Source: Litoreibacter arenae DSM 19593 (lineage in GTDB: Bacteria > Pseudomonadota > Alphaproteobacteria > Rhodobacterales > Rhodobacteraceae). From it: a DNA stretch of 64,000 nt. Shown piece by piece: positions 1 through 8,095 of the stretch; within the stretch, counting starts at the first letter, position 1, and each line of letters opens with the position of its first letter. Below the pieces are notes generated by a model. It worked only from the letters and a program-made list of their open reading frames with translations, had not been told where the DNA came from and did no database searches. Position numbers and translations under genes: made by a program. The stretch is taken from positions 349,887-413,886 of the forward strand of contig NZ_KE557312.1 in the NCBI RefSeq assembly GCF_000442275.2, written 5' to 3'.

Positions 1-934
1 CCTGATCGTTCAGCCAGCGGGCGAACTGGGACGTGTAGCCGTGGGTGACGAACACGCGCTCCGCCCCTGTGGCCTTGATCGCGGCGTTCAGGCCGTCCCA
101 GTCGGCGTGGTCACTCATCACGAAGCCGCGGTCGGCGGAGCGGCGGCGTCGGTGGCCGCGCATCGACATCCATCCCGACGCAAACGCGGTAGAGGCCTGC
201 CCGAAGCGGCGCACCCATGTGGAGTTCATGCCCGACGGCGTGGCGAGGACAAGTGCGCCCGCGTTGGCTTTCGTGTCGGTGTCGGGCGTCACGCGGATGG
301 TGTCGGACAGGGACAAGCCTTGCGCGCGCAGCACCTCGTTGGTGTTCTCGATCGCGCCATGGGTCAGGATCGGGCCAATAGACGTGTCGACATTTGCGAG
401 GATGCGCTGCGCCTTTCCCAAGGCATAAGCGCCAAGGATGGAGAACCGCCCCGCCGCCTTGTTGCCCGCCCACCACGCATTGATCTGGGCGATGACATCG
501 TCTTGGGCGTCCCACTTGAACACCGGCAGGCCGAAGGTGCTTTCGGTGATAAAGGCGTGGCAGGCGACCGGCTCGAAAGGCTCGGAAAAGCCGTCATCGG
601 TGGTTTTGTAGTCGCCGGAGGCGACCCAGACCTCGCCATCCACCTCGACGCGGATCTGGGCGGAGCCGGGGACGTGGCCTGCGGGGTGAAACGACACGCG
701 GGCATCGCCGATCTGGCGTGTCTCGCCGTAGTCGACGGTATCAAGCGAGATGTCGCCCAAACGCAGGCGCATAACGGGGGCGGCGGCCCCGGTGGCAAGG
801 TAGCTGCCATGGCCCCAGCGGGCGTGGTCGGAATGGCCGTGGGTAATCAGCGCACGGGAAACTGGACGCCACGGGTCGATGTAGAAATCGCCTGCGGGGC
901 AATAGATGCCCTCGGGTTGGAACTGCAAGACCAT
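1..934 (-). CDS. Ligase-associated MBL-fold DNA exonuclease, 3' part beyond window
   Basis: Reading frame open from an ATG at 934 through the left window edge, so the C-terminus is missing. The protein begins with the metallo-beta-lactamase metal motif HGHSDH (residues 32-37), followed by a second His in FHPAGHVPGSAQ and an Asp in ASGDYKT. MSDHADWDGL and FVTHGYTSQFARWL near the visible end match the beta-CASP-like exonucleases linked to ATP-dependent DNA ligase and Lhr-type helicase in a bacterial DNA-repair cluster. Those partners would be transcribed after it, outside the window. The role as a ligase-associated exonuclease is inferred from family resemblance. The start has no strong ribosome-binding site. 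Confidence 0.85.
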   Translation of the reverse strand, partial: MVLQFQPEGIYCPAGDFYIDPWRPVSRALITHGHSDHARWGHGSYLATGAAAPVMRLRLGDISLDTVDYGETRQIGDARVSFHPAGHVPGSAQIRVEVDGEVWVASGDYKTTDDGFSEPFEPVACHAFITESTFGLPVFKWDAQDDVIAQINAWWAGNKAAGRFSILGAYALGKAQRILANVDTSIGPILTHGAIENTNEVLRAQGLSLSDTIRVTPDTDTKANAGALVLATPSGMNSTWVRRFGQASTAFASGWMSMRGHRRRRSADRGFVMSDHADWDGLNAAIKATGAERVFVTHGYTSQFARWLNDQ

Positions 935-1019
935 GACGCTCAACTTAGCAGGGGCTGATTTGGTTGCCAGTGTTGGTTTTTGGGGTATTGATTGCGGAGC
1001 GAAACATTAGGGGACGGTC

Positions 1020-1781
1020 ATGGGGTTTGCGGATTTCAAAGCGCGGATGGCATCGGGGGAGCGCCTGCTGGGCACCTTCGTCAAGACGCCTTCGGTGGAG
1101 ATTGTGGAGATACTCGCCAAGTCCGGCCTCGACTTCATCTGTCTGGACGCGGAACACGCCCCTTGGGACCGGATGCGGCTGGACGCCTGCCTTGCGGTGG
1201 CGCGGGCGCTGGATTTCCCGACGATGGTGCGCGTGCCGTCAGGGGGGGTGGACGACATTCTGAAAGTGATGGATGCGGGGGCCGTAGGTATCGTGGTGCC
1301 GCATGTGGACAGCGCCGAGAAAGCGCGCGCGATTGCCAAGGCGGCGCGGTTCGGCCATGGCGGGCGCGGCTTCGCGGGCTCGACCCGTTGGGCGGGTTAC
1401 GCGACACGGCCCATGGCGGAAATATTGGAACAGTCGCGCACGGAGACCGTCGTGATTGCCCAGATCGAGGAGCCGGAAGGCGTCGAGGATATCGCAGGTA
1501 TCGCGGGGGCAGAGGGCGTGGACGGCGTGTTCATCGGGCCTGCGGATTTGTCGGTGGCCTATGGTGCCACGTCCGTGGACAACGACGAGTTGAAAGCGGC
1601 GATGACGAAGGTGGGCGAGGCCGCCCGCAAGGCCGGTGTGGCCTATGTGACCTGGGTGCCGAATGCGCATGCGGCGAAAGCGTGGGAAGGCTACGGCTTC
1701 AACGTATTTGTCATGGGGTCGGAGCATGCATGGATGCTGGCAGGCGCGCGGGCAGCGGTTGCCGGCATGCGGGAAGAGTAA
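1020..1781 (+). CDS. HpcH/HpaI family aldolase
   Basis: 253 aa, the usual length for class II (metal-dependent) 2-keto-3-deoxy acid aldolases such as HpaI and GarL, which cleave 4-hydroxy-2-oxo acids to pyruvate (or a keto acid) plus an aldehyde. Visible active-site elements are the His base in LDAEHAPWDR (H46), an Arg in VRVPSGG (R71), the metal Glu in AQIEEPEG (E150 or E151) and the metal Asp in FIGPADLS (D176). An AGGGGA ribosome-binding site lies about 8 bases before ATG 1020. No pathway partner is adjacent, so the natural substrate is open. It is transcribed away from the exonuclease. Confidence 0.88.
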   Translation: MGFADFKARMASGERLLGTFVKTPSVEIVEILAKSGLDFICLDAEHAPWDRMRLDACLAVARALDFPTMVRVPSGGVDDILKVMDAGAVGIVVPHVDSAEKARAIAKAARFGHGGRGFAGSTRWAGYATRPMAEILEQSRTETVVIAQIEEPEGVEDIAGIAGAEGVDGVFIGPADLSVAYGATSVDNDELKAAMTKVGEAARKAGVAYVTWVPNAHAAKAWEGYGFNVFVMGSEHAWMLAGARAAVAGMREE

Positions 1782-1907
1782 CCTAGGGTCAAAGGGTTAT
1801 GGGCCGTTATGCAATTGCTGCATGGCAGCATTTCGGCTTTGTGTGGTGTGGGATCGGCAAGGTCGGCCTATGTGTCAGGCAACGCGTAACACCGAAGGAA
1901 AATCGCA

Positions 1908-2066
1908 ATGACCGAAATGAAAACCTCCCGTATCGACCTTGAAGAGATCGAACGCAAAGCCCGCGAAATGCGTGCAGAATACACCACGCAGATGCTTAAA
2001 GCCGCTGGTGCATGGATCGTGTCCAAGTTCTCGAGCGCTCTGCCGGCAAGCTCCAAAACCGCCTGA
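1908..2066 (+). CDS. Small conserved-looking protein (52 aa)
   Basis: A 52-codon reading frame too short for most gene callers. It has a GAAGGA ribosome-binding site 9 bases before its ATG and a strong terminator shortly after its stop, which together make it believable. The N-terminal half is charged and helical (IDLEEIERKAREMRAEY); the C-terminal half (MLKAAGAWIVSKFSSAL) is amphipathic or weakly hydrophobic. I do not recognise a family with certainty; small proteins with an ERKARxMRAE segment occur widely in Rhodobacteraceae. Function unknown. Confidence 0.6.
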   Translation: MTEMKTSRIDLEEIERKAREMRAEYTTQMLKAAGAWIVSKFSSALPASSKTA

Positions 2067-2104
2067 TCTCGGCGGTCAGGCCTGCTGTCAGGGCCACGTC
2101 GAAT

Positions 2105-2158
2105 GACCAAAATCCCGGCTCCGCCCTTAAAGCGGTCCGGGATTTTCTCGTTTTGGTC
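2105..2158 (+). terminator. Rho-independent terminator-like hairpin after the 52-aa gene
   Basis: A perfect 10-bp stem pairs AAAATCCCGG (2109-2118) with CCGGGATTTT (2137-2146), followed by a T-rich tail. The outer sequences GACCAAAA (2105-2112) and TTTTGGTC (2151-2158) also complement, so a second, longer pairing is possible. It lies between the small gene and the next lipoprotein gene. Confidence 0.75.
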
Positions 2159-2232
2159 TGATTTCAATTCTAGTACCTTACAAGTCTTAGGAAATACGCG
2201 CCCGATTCCCGTGCGCTGGAAAGGTCGAGAAG

Positions 2233-2868
2233 ATGAAATTCACCAATTTGATTGGCGCTCTTGCCTTGGTTGCCGGATTGAGCGCGTGTGCCACCGTCGG
2301 TGGCGGCTCTTCGGGCAATGCCGCCGACCCCGTTTCTGCGGTGCCCGCCGAATTGACGGCGCTTAGCGCCCAGTGGCGGCTGTCAGATGTGCGGGTGAAT
2401 GTCTCGGAAGATCTGAGCGTGTCGGAAGCCAACCTATACTATCCGGTCGCGGACATCGTCTGGCGCGAAGATCCGTTCGGGGACCGTCGCGCGCAGGTGG
2501 CGAAAATCGTCGATGACGGAATGACGGCGGGCCTGACCCATCTGAAGGGGCCGCAGCGGGTGTTCTTTGACGTCAATCTGCATCGCTTCCACTCGCTGAG
2601 CGAAAAGGCGCGCTATTCAATCGGCGGTGTGCACAACATTATATACACTCTGACCGTGGTTGACGCTGCCACCGGTGCGGCTTTGCATAGCCCGATCAAG
2701 ATGGAGATTGATCTGAAAGCCTATGGTGGCGATGAGGCCCTCGCCGCCGAGCGAAAGGGCCTGACCCAGAAAGTGCGCATCCAGAGCCATCTGGCGAGCG
2801 TAATGCGTCAGGCTTTCAACGGCGGGCAGGAGATGCGCGTCGTGGCGCAGGCGGATGAGGCGTCGTAA
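2233..2868 (+). CDS. DUF6778-like lipoprotein
   Basis: 211 aa with a lipoprotein signal: positively charged MKFTN start, hydrophobic stretch and lipobox LSAC with Cys19 as lipidation site, so it is probably anchored in the outer membrane or periplasm. The mature part has a low-complexity Gly/Ser linker and then one domain with the segments VSEDLSVSEANLYYP and FFDVNLHRFHSLSEKARYSI. This matches a Rhodobacteraceae-restricted lipoprotein family that I know as DUF6778; its function is unknown. It stands alone between a terminator and rlmI. Confidence 0.75.
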   Translation: MKFTNLIGALALVAGLSACATVGGGSSGNAADPVSAVPAELTALSAQWRLSDVRVNVSEDLSVSEANLYYPVADIVWREDPFGDRRAQVAKIVDDGMTAGLTHLKGPQRVFFDVNLHRFHSLSEKARYSIGGVHNIIYTLTVVDAATGAALHSPIKMEIDLKAYGGDEALAAERKGLTQKVRIQSHLASVMRQAFNGGQEMRVVAQADEAS

Positions 2869-2950
2869 GGCGTCGCCCGCGGCCCGACCCGCTAATCGCG
2901 AACGCACGGACGGGCTTTCGCCCGCTGAGAATACCGACTAAGGGGAGGAT

Positions 2951-4162
2951 ATGACATCCTCCCCTTTTTCCGCCTCACCCTATCCCGTCATTCGCCTGAA
3001 GCCGAAGGCCAACGCCCAGACCATCCGGGGCGGCGCCCCTTGGGTGTATGCCGACGAGCTGGTCACCGACCGCCGCACGCGGCGTCTGGAGCCGGGCTCG
3101 CTTGCGGTGTTGGAAGACAGCGACCGCGATTCCATTGCGGTCGTGACCATCAATGCCGAGTCCAAGATCATCTGCCGTGTCATGGATCGCGACCCCGCCG
3201 CCGAGCTGGATCAGAATTGGCTGCTGGTCCGCGTGCACCGCGCGCTGGCCTTGCGCGAGGACCTGTACGACGCGCCGTTCTACCGGTTGATCCATGCGGA
3301 GGCCGACGGCCTGCCCGGCGTGATCGTAGATCGCTTTGGCGATGTGCTGGTGATGCAGCCCAACGCGGCTTGGGCCGAAAAGGCGAGCGAAGCTTTGGCT
3401 GCCGCGCTTTCCGAGGTCACCGGAGCCACAACTGTTATCAAGAATGCCGCAGGCCGCGCTCGCGGATTGGAAGGCTTGGATGATGTGTCGACAACCCTGA
3501 TCGGCGGTCATGAAGGCCTGATCGAAGTGCCGATGAACGGCGCGACCTATATGGCGGATGTGGAAGGCGGGCAGAAAACCGGCATGTTCTTCGATCAGCG
3601 CGACAACCATGCATGGGCGGCGAAGCTGCACAAGGGCGGGCGTGTGCTGGATGTGTTCTCACATGTGGGGGGCTTCTCGCTGGCCGCGCTGGCGGCAGGG
3701 GCATCCTACGCTTTGGCCGTCGATAGCTCGGAACCTGCATTGGCGCTGGCCGAGAAGGGGGCCGAGGCCTCCGGTGTCGCGGACCGGTTCGAAACCCGCA
3801 AGGGCGAGGCGTTCAAGGTAATGGAAGCGCTGGCCGCTGAGGGCGAGCTGTTCGATCTGGTGGTTGCCGACCCGCCCGCCTTTGCGCCGAACAAACAGGC
3901 CCTGTCCAACGGGCTGACGGCCTATAGTCGCGTGGGCTCCATGGCGGCGAAGCTGGTGAAGCCGGGCGGGTATCTGGTGCTGTGCTCCTGTTCCCACGCG
4001 GCCGATTTGACCAAGTTCCGCCAAGCCAGCTTGCGTGGTGTAGGCCGCGCGGGGCGTGAGGCGCAGATTATCCATACGGGAGCCGCCGGGGCGGACCATC
4101 CGTTGCATCCGGCGCTTGCCGAAAGCGGATATCTCAAGGCCATTTTCCTGCGTCTCGACTGA
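2951..4162 (+). CDS. rlmI: Class I SAM-dependent rRNA methyltransferase, RlmI family
   Basis: 403 aa, close to E. coli RlmI (396 aa), which methylates C5 of a cytosine in 23S rRNA (C1962 in E. coli). An N-terminal PUA-like RNA-binding domain (IRGGAPWVYADEL) is followed by an EEHI-like middle domain and the Rossmann methyltransferase core. Motif I is VLDVFSHVGGFSLAA (about residue 232), the catalytic-loop motif is VADPPAFAPNK (about 306), and the catalytic Cys sits in LCSCSHAADL (about 345). AGGGGAGG directly precedes the ATG. The stop overlaps the next start (TGATG), so the PIN gene is translationally coupled. Confidence 0.9.
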   Translation: MTSSPFSASPYPVIRLKPKANAQTIRGGAPWVYADELVTDRRTRRLEPGSLAVLEDSDRDSIAVVTINAESKIICRVMDRDPAAELDQNWLLVRVHRALALREDLYDAPFYRLIHAEADGLPGVIVDRFGDVLVMQPNAAWAEKASEALAAALSEVTGATTVIKNAAGRARGLEGLDDVSTTLIGGHEGLIEVPMNGATYMADVEGGQKTGMFFDQRDNHAWAAKLHKGGRVLDVFSHVGGFSLAALAAGASYALAVDSSEPALALAEKGAEASGVADRFETRKGEAFKVMEALAAEGELFDLVVADPPAFAPNKQALSNGLTAYSRVGSMAAKLVKPGGYLVLCSCSHAADLTKFRQASLRGVGRAGREAQIIHTGAAGADHPLHPALAESGYLKAIFLRLD

Positions 4163-4701
4163 TGCGCGCGTTGCTCGACGCCTGCGTGATCTACCCCACG
4201 GTGCTGCGCGAAGTGCTGGTGGGATGCGCGGGGCTGGGGTTGTATGAGCCGCTGTGGTCGGACCGCATTCTGGAGGAATGGGCGCGCGCGACGGTGAAGC
4301 TGGGGCCGGAGGCGGAAGTGCAAGCGCGGGGAGAAGTGGCGGTGCTGAAGGCGCAATTTCCCAACGCCTCCGTGCGGCCCCGCGATGGCGACATGGCACG
4401 GCTGCATCTGCCCGACGAGAATGACATTCACGTGCTGGCCGCCGCGATTGCGGGGTCGGCGGATATCCTTGTGACGCTGAACGCAAAGGATTTTCCACGG
4501 CAGGTATTGGCGTTCGAGGGGGTCCGGCGGCTCAGTCCGGACGAGTTCGCGATGGGGTTGTGGCTGGAGACACCTGCGGCGGTCGAGCAGGTGGTGCATG
4601 ATGTGCACCGCGTTGCTTGCGAGATGTCGGGGGAGACGTTGGGGTTGCGGGCCTTGATGAAGCGGGCGAGATTGCCGCGATTGGGAAAAGCGTTGGGTTA
4701 A
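4162..4701 (+). CDS. PIN-domain protein
   Basis: 179 aa. The N-terminal PIN-like nuclease fold has acidic residues in the expected order: D6 in MRALLDACV, E38/E39 in RILEEWARA, D85/D88 in LPDENDIHVLAA and D101 in SADILVTLNAKDFP. A roughly 55-residue C-terminal extension follows. PIN proteins are usually ribonucleases, often VapC toxins, but no antitoxin gene is visible: the upstream partner is rlmI, whose stop overlaps this start (TGATG). It resembles a chromosomal PIN family common in Rhodobacteraceae. Toxicity and target are unknown; coupling to an rRNA methyltransferase hints at RNA metabolism, which is inference. Confidence 0.75.
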   Translation: MRALLDACVIYPTVLREVLVGCAGLGLYEPLWSDRILEEWARATVKLGPEAEVQARGEVAVLKAQFPNASVRPRDGDMARLHLPDENDIHVLAAAIAGSADILVTLNAKDFPRQVLAFEGVRRLSPDEFAMGLWLETPAAVEQVVHDVHRVACEMSGETLGLRALMKRARLPRLGKALG

Positions 4702-4745
4702 GTTGGGTTAAAGAGTTTCGCCGCGCTGGCGCGCGCCGACCGGTC

Positions 4746-4795
4746 AGGGGGCCAGCCCCCCGAACCCCCCGAGGTATTTTCGGAAAAAAGAAATC
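4746..4795. repeat. Dispersed intergenic hairpin element, copy A
   Basis: A G5-loop-C5 hairpin (4747-4760) followed by a C-rich stretch and a conserved tail reading GAGGTATTTT, one C, then GGAAAAAAG. The tail recurs almost unchanged in copy C (20340-20375) and partly in copy B (14672-14715). It lies between convergent genes (PIN and M48) and may act as a bidirectional terminator or be a mobile repeat. Confidence 0.7.
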
Positions 4796-4805
4796 AGGGG
4801 TGGTG

Positions 4806-5498
4806 TCAGGTTTGGGGGATGCCCCATTTCGCCTCGCGCGCCTCGATGGCGGCGATGCGCTCGGCGGTTTTGGGGTGGCTGAGCAGCCAGGCAGGGGTGC
4901 CGGAGCCCAGACTGCCGGTCAGCGTGTCGAGCTTGCGGAAGAGGGATTTTTGCGGCGCGGTGCCAATGCCTGCCTTGGTGAGCAGGGCGGAGGCGTAGGC
5001 GTCGGCCTCGTACTCGTCGCTGCGCGACAGGCGGGCGGCAAGCATGGAGGTGAGCATGTTGGCAATCCAGATGCCGATGCCCGGCAGGAACCGGCCCAGC
5101 ACCGTGGCGAGCGCCACGCGGATGGCGTTCTGGCCTGAAAAGTCAATCATGCGGCGGCGGGAATGGCCCAGGGCGACGTGTCCCAGCTCGTGGGCAATGA
5201 CCGATGCCATTTCGGCGGCGGTGACCGAGCCGTCCTTGTATTTGTTGAAGAAGCCGCGCGTGATGAAGATGCGGCCATCCGGGGCGGCGAGACCGTTGAT
5301 CGGCTCGATCTCGTAAATATGGACCTTGATCCGCGGCAGATCGAGCGCTTGGGCCATGTCTAGGTTGAGCAGGTCGAGTTCGGGGTCTTTCAGCCGCGAT
5401 GACTGCTGATCCAGCGCCCGCGCGGTATTCCACGCGGAGAACTTGTACATCACCAGCGCGTAGATGATGGCGATCAGGATCGGGGTCAGCTTCAGCAT
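4806..5498 (-). CDS. M48-family zinc metalloprotease
   Basis: 230 aa from ATG 5498; a longer frame exists but the N-terminal hydrophobic segment MLKLTPILIAIIYALVMY fits a membrane anchor starting here. The zinc motif HELGH is at residues 103-107, with the third ligand in DEYEADAYAS (about 164). A second hydrophobic stretch (FLPGIGIWIANMLTSML) follows. M48 peptidases such as HtpX and LoiP degrade damaged membrane or envelope proteins. This one is shorter than HtpX and has a single anchor. It converges with the PIN gene across dispersed element A. Confidence 0.85.
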   Translation of the reverse strand: MLKLTPILIAIIYALVMYKFSAWNTARALDQQSSRLKDPELDLLNLDMAQALDLPRIKVHIYEIEPINGLAAPDGRIFITRGFFNKYKDGSVTAAEMASVIAHELGHVALGHSRRRMIDFSGQNAIRVALATVLGRFLPGIGIWIANMLTSMLAARLSRSDEYEADAYASALLTKAGIGTAPQKSLFRKLDTLTGSLGSGTPAWLLSHPKTAERIAAIEAREAKWGIPQT

Positions 5499-5666
5499 AC
5501 CTTTAGATATGGGGCGCGCAGGGCAGACTGGCAAGGTCTATCCGCTAGACTTGGCCTCGCGGTCGATGCCCAGACTTGGCGCGGTTTCGACCTCATTCCT
5601 GCCCTGCTTTCGTGTGATGCAAAACCGCTCTGCTTTTGCAGGTGGGGTGCGAGGAAGGGGCAAGTT

Positions 5667-6728
5667 TTGCCGAGTTATACAGTTTACACGCTTGGGGCGT
5701 CGCAAATCTCGATCTCGGGAGGTGCGGTGCTGTCCGGCTTTACCCAAGGGGACGGCTCGCATCTGGCGGGGCAGACGATCACGCTGAACTCCAATGCGTG
5801 GGAGACAGTGGCGATTTCCGATGACGACGCCAATTTCAACGACAGCGAAAACGGGCAGACATTGGACGGGGCGACGTCCTATGACGGGCTGACGGGGCTG
5901 GCAGGCAACGAGCGGGTGGAGGCGGAATACACGCTCACGCTGGAGGACCCGGATGGCAACACCTACACGGTGATTGGCTTCAACATCAACGAACCGGGCG
6001 GCGGGACCAGCTACGCGACCGTCGAGGGGCTGGCGTTCATTGGCGGTGTCGGGGAATTTCCGCCGCGCGGCGTGCCCTTGACGGTGGTTGGAACCAGCGA
6101 GGGGCCGTCGGGTTCCACGACGCCTTATTCGGGTTATGCGACGCCGCCTTGTTTCACCCCCGGTACGCGGATCGAGACCCCGTCGGGCCTTCGGTTGGTT
6201 GAGGATATTGCGGTCGGCGATCTGGTCTGCACTCTGGATCGCGGCGCTATTCCTGTCCACTGGGTGGGACGGACGCGACTGACGGCTGGAGACTTGCAGC
6301 GGCAGGCGCGGCTGCGTCCGGTGCTGATCGAGCGCGGCGCGTTCGGTGCGCAGGCGCCAGCGCGGGATATGATGGTCTCGCCGCAACATCGCATTTTGCT
6401 GGACGGACCGGCTGTCGAGTTGATGTTTGGCTGCGGCGAAGTGCTGGTTCCGGCCATTCATCTGGTGAACGGTCGGACAGTTCGGCAAGTGAGAAGCGAT
6501 ACCGGCGTTGAGTATCTCCATCTGGCGTTCGACGGCCATGAGGTCGTCATGTCTGAAGGCCTGCCGACCGAGAGCTTCTTCCCCGGCGCGACCGTGTTGC
6601 GGGGGTTTGACGCAAGCGTGGTGGCCGAGTTGGAAGCACTGTATCCGGGCTGCGCGGTGGATGCAGGCACGGCGGCGGCGCGGCAATGTTTGACCGGGCG
6701 CGAGGCGCGGGTGCTGGTGCCTGCCTAG
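5667..6728 (+). CDS. Hint-domain (hedgehog/intein-type) protein
   Basis: 353 aa. Residues 1-155 form a Gly/Asp/Thr-rich beta region without a signal peptide. A Hint module then starts at Cys162 (PPCFTPGTRIETPSG) and includes VSPQHRILLDG and FDGHEVVMSEG. This matches the Hint_2 family abundant in Rhodobacteraceae, where it often sits in exported, RTX-like proteins. Hint domains can self-cleave; whether this one does is unknown. Translation probably starts at TTG 5667, behind a strong AGGAAGGGG site. The stop shares a CTAG with the convergent VWA gene. Confidence 0.8.
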   Translation: MPSYTVYTLGASQISISGGAVLSGFTQGDGSHLAGQTITLNSNAWETVAISDDDANFNDSENGQTLDGATSYDGLTGLAGNERVEAEYTLTLEDPDGNTYTVIGFNINEPGGGTSYATVEGLAFIGGVGEFPPRGVPLTVVGTSEGPSGSTTPYSGYATPPCFTPGTRIETPSGLRLVEDIAVGDLVCTLDRGAIPVHWVGRTRLTAGDLQRQARLRPVLIERGAFGAQAPARDMMVSPQHRILLDGPAVELMFGCGEVLVPAIHLVNGRTVRQVRSDTGVEYLHLAFDGHEVVMSEGLPTESFFPGATVLRGFDASVVAELEALYPGCAVDAGTAAARQCLTGREARVLVPA

Positions 6729-7915
6729 CCGCGGGTGAGTTGCTTCATGCCCGCCTCGATGCCTTGCAGGGTCATCGGCACCATGCGGTCCGCGCCGAAA
6801 ATCTGCTGGATCATGGTGATTGACTGGGTGTACCGCCAGAAGCGTTGTTCCAGCGGGTTGATCCATAAGTGGCTGGGCCATTGGTCGCGGGCGCGTTCCA
6901 GCCAGACTTGTCCGGCCTCCGCGTTCATGTGTTCGTTGGCCCCGCCGGGATAGGCGATCTCGTAGGGGGACATGGAGGCATCCCCGACGAAGATACATTT
7001 GTAGTCGGAGCCGTAGGTGCGTAGCACTTCGTGGGTCGGAATTTGCTCGTTCCAGCGGCGGGAGTTGTCCTTCCAGACGCCTTCATAGAGGCAGTTGTGG
7101 AAGTAGAAATGCTCCAGATGCTTGAACTCGGTCCGCGCGGCGCTGAACAGCTCTTCCACGACACGGATATGCGGGTCCATGGAGCCGCCGATGTCGAGAA
7201 ACAGCAGGACTTTGACGGCGTTGCGCCGTTCGGGGCGGGTGACGACGTCGAGATAGCCGTGCTCCGCCGTGGCACGAATGGTGCCGTTCAGGTCCAGCTC
7301 CTCGGCGGCGCCTTCCCGCGCCCATTTGCGCAGGCGTTTCAGGGCGACTTTGATGTTGCGGGTGCCAAGTTCGATCGTGTCGTCAAGGTTGCGGAACTCG
7401 CGCTTGTCCCAGACCTTGACCGCGCGCTGATGGCGGGAGCCGTCCTGGCCGATGCGGATGCCTTCGGGGTTGTAGCCGTAAGCGCCGAACGGCGAGGTGC
7501 CAGCGGTGCCGATCCACTTGTTGCCGCCTTGGTGGCGACCTTTTTGCTCTTCCAGACGCTTTTTCAGCGTTTCCATCAGCTTGTCGAAACCGCCCAAGGC
7601 TTCGATCTCGGCGCGTTCTTCTTCGCTAAGGTGTTTCTCGGCCATCTTGCGCAGCCAGTCGTCGGGGAGGTCCATCGCCTCCAGCACGTCCTCGGTGGTG
7701 ATCTGCTCAAGCCCTTGGAATGTATGGGCGAAGGCGCGGTCGAAGCGATCCAGATGCCGCTCGTCCTTCACCATTACGGTGCGAGCGAGGTAGTAGAACC
7801 CGTCAATGTCATAGGTGACGAGACCCGCCTGCATACCCTCGAGGAAGGCCAGATATTCGCGCAAGCTGACGGGGATTTTGGCCGCGCGCAGGTTGTCGAA
7901 GAAGGGCAGAAACAT
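6725..7915 (-). CDS. VWA-domain protein, CoxE-like
   Basis: 396 aa. The C-terminal half is a von Willebrand factor A domain with a MIDAS-type motif LLFLDIGGSMD (near residue 240); Gly replaces the first Ser of DxSxS. The N-terminal part (SLREYLAFLEGMQAGL) is typical of CoxE-type proteins, which act with a MoxR AAA ATPase in metal-centre insertion or complex remodelling. The matching ATPase is at 9716-10585. Its ATG overlaps the stop of the 57-aa membrane protein (TGATG), indicating translational coupling. No CO dehydrogenase genes are present, so the client is unknown. Confidence 0.85.
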   Translation of the reverse strand: MFLPFFDNLRAAKIPVSLREYLAFLEGMQAGLVTYDIDGFYYLARTVMVKDERHLDRFDRAFAHTFQGLEQITTEDVLEAMDLPDDWLRKMAEKHLSEEERAEIEALGGFDKLMETLKKRLEEQKGRHQGGNKWIGTAGTSPFGAYGYNPEGIRIGQDGSRHQRAVKVWDKREFRNLDDTIELGTRNIKVALKRLRKWAREGAAEELDLNGTIRATAEHGYLDVVTRPERRNAVKVLLFLDIGGSMDPHIRVVEELFSAARTEFKHLEHFYFHNCLYEGVWKDNSRRWNEQIPTHEVLRTYGSDYKCIFVGDASMSPYEIAYPGGANEHMNAEAGQVWLERARDQWPSHLWINPLEQRFWRYTQSITMIQQIFGADRMVPMTLQGIEAGMKQLTRG

Positions 7916-8088
7916 CAGGCTGCGACGGCGGCGCGGGCCAGATAGATGGCGACGAACAGTCCGATCAGGCCGAAGATGATGGCAAACCCGCCCGCATATT
8001 GGGCCATGTCGAGGCGGTTGCCGCCTTTGCGTTTTGCCACCACCGCGCCAAGAAGCGCGCCGATCAGCATACCGATGAGAGGGGCCAT
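7915..8088 (-). CDS. Small two-helix membrane protein (57 aa)
   Basis: 57 residues starting MAPLIGMLIGALLGAVVAKR, a short polar Arg/Lys-rich loop (KGGNRLDMAQ), then a second hydrophobic helix GGFAIIFGLIGLFVAIYLA. It lies 7 bases after the DUF2927 lipoprotein gene, and its stop overlaps the start of the VWA gene. The tight packing argues that it is a real part of this unit. No family is recognised; a membrane anchor or adaptor for the VWA/MoxR machinery is a guess. Confidence 0.7.
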   Translation of the reverse strand: MAPLIGMLIGALLGAVVAKRKGGNRLDMAQYAGGFAIIFGLIGLFVAIYLARAAVAA

Positions 8089-8095
8089 TTAGTGC

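Noticed and set aside
41..958. 305-codon plus-strand open frame at the left edge
   Set aside because: Shadow of the minus-strand exonuclease, which carries HGHSDH and runs off the window.
2908..2945. CTGAGA...ACC resembling the core of a TPP riboswitch upstream of rlmI
   Set aside because: Only a short CGGGC-TTTC-GCCCG hairpin and the CTGAGAATACC string match; the second conserved half and a thiamine gene are missing.
5538..6998. 486-codon minus-strand open frame
   Set aside because: Antisense of the Hint gene and part of the VWA gene; Arg/His-rich with no motif. The sense-strand Hint signature is clear.
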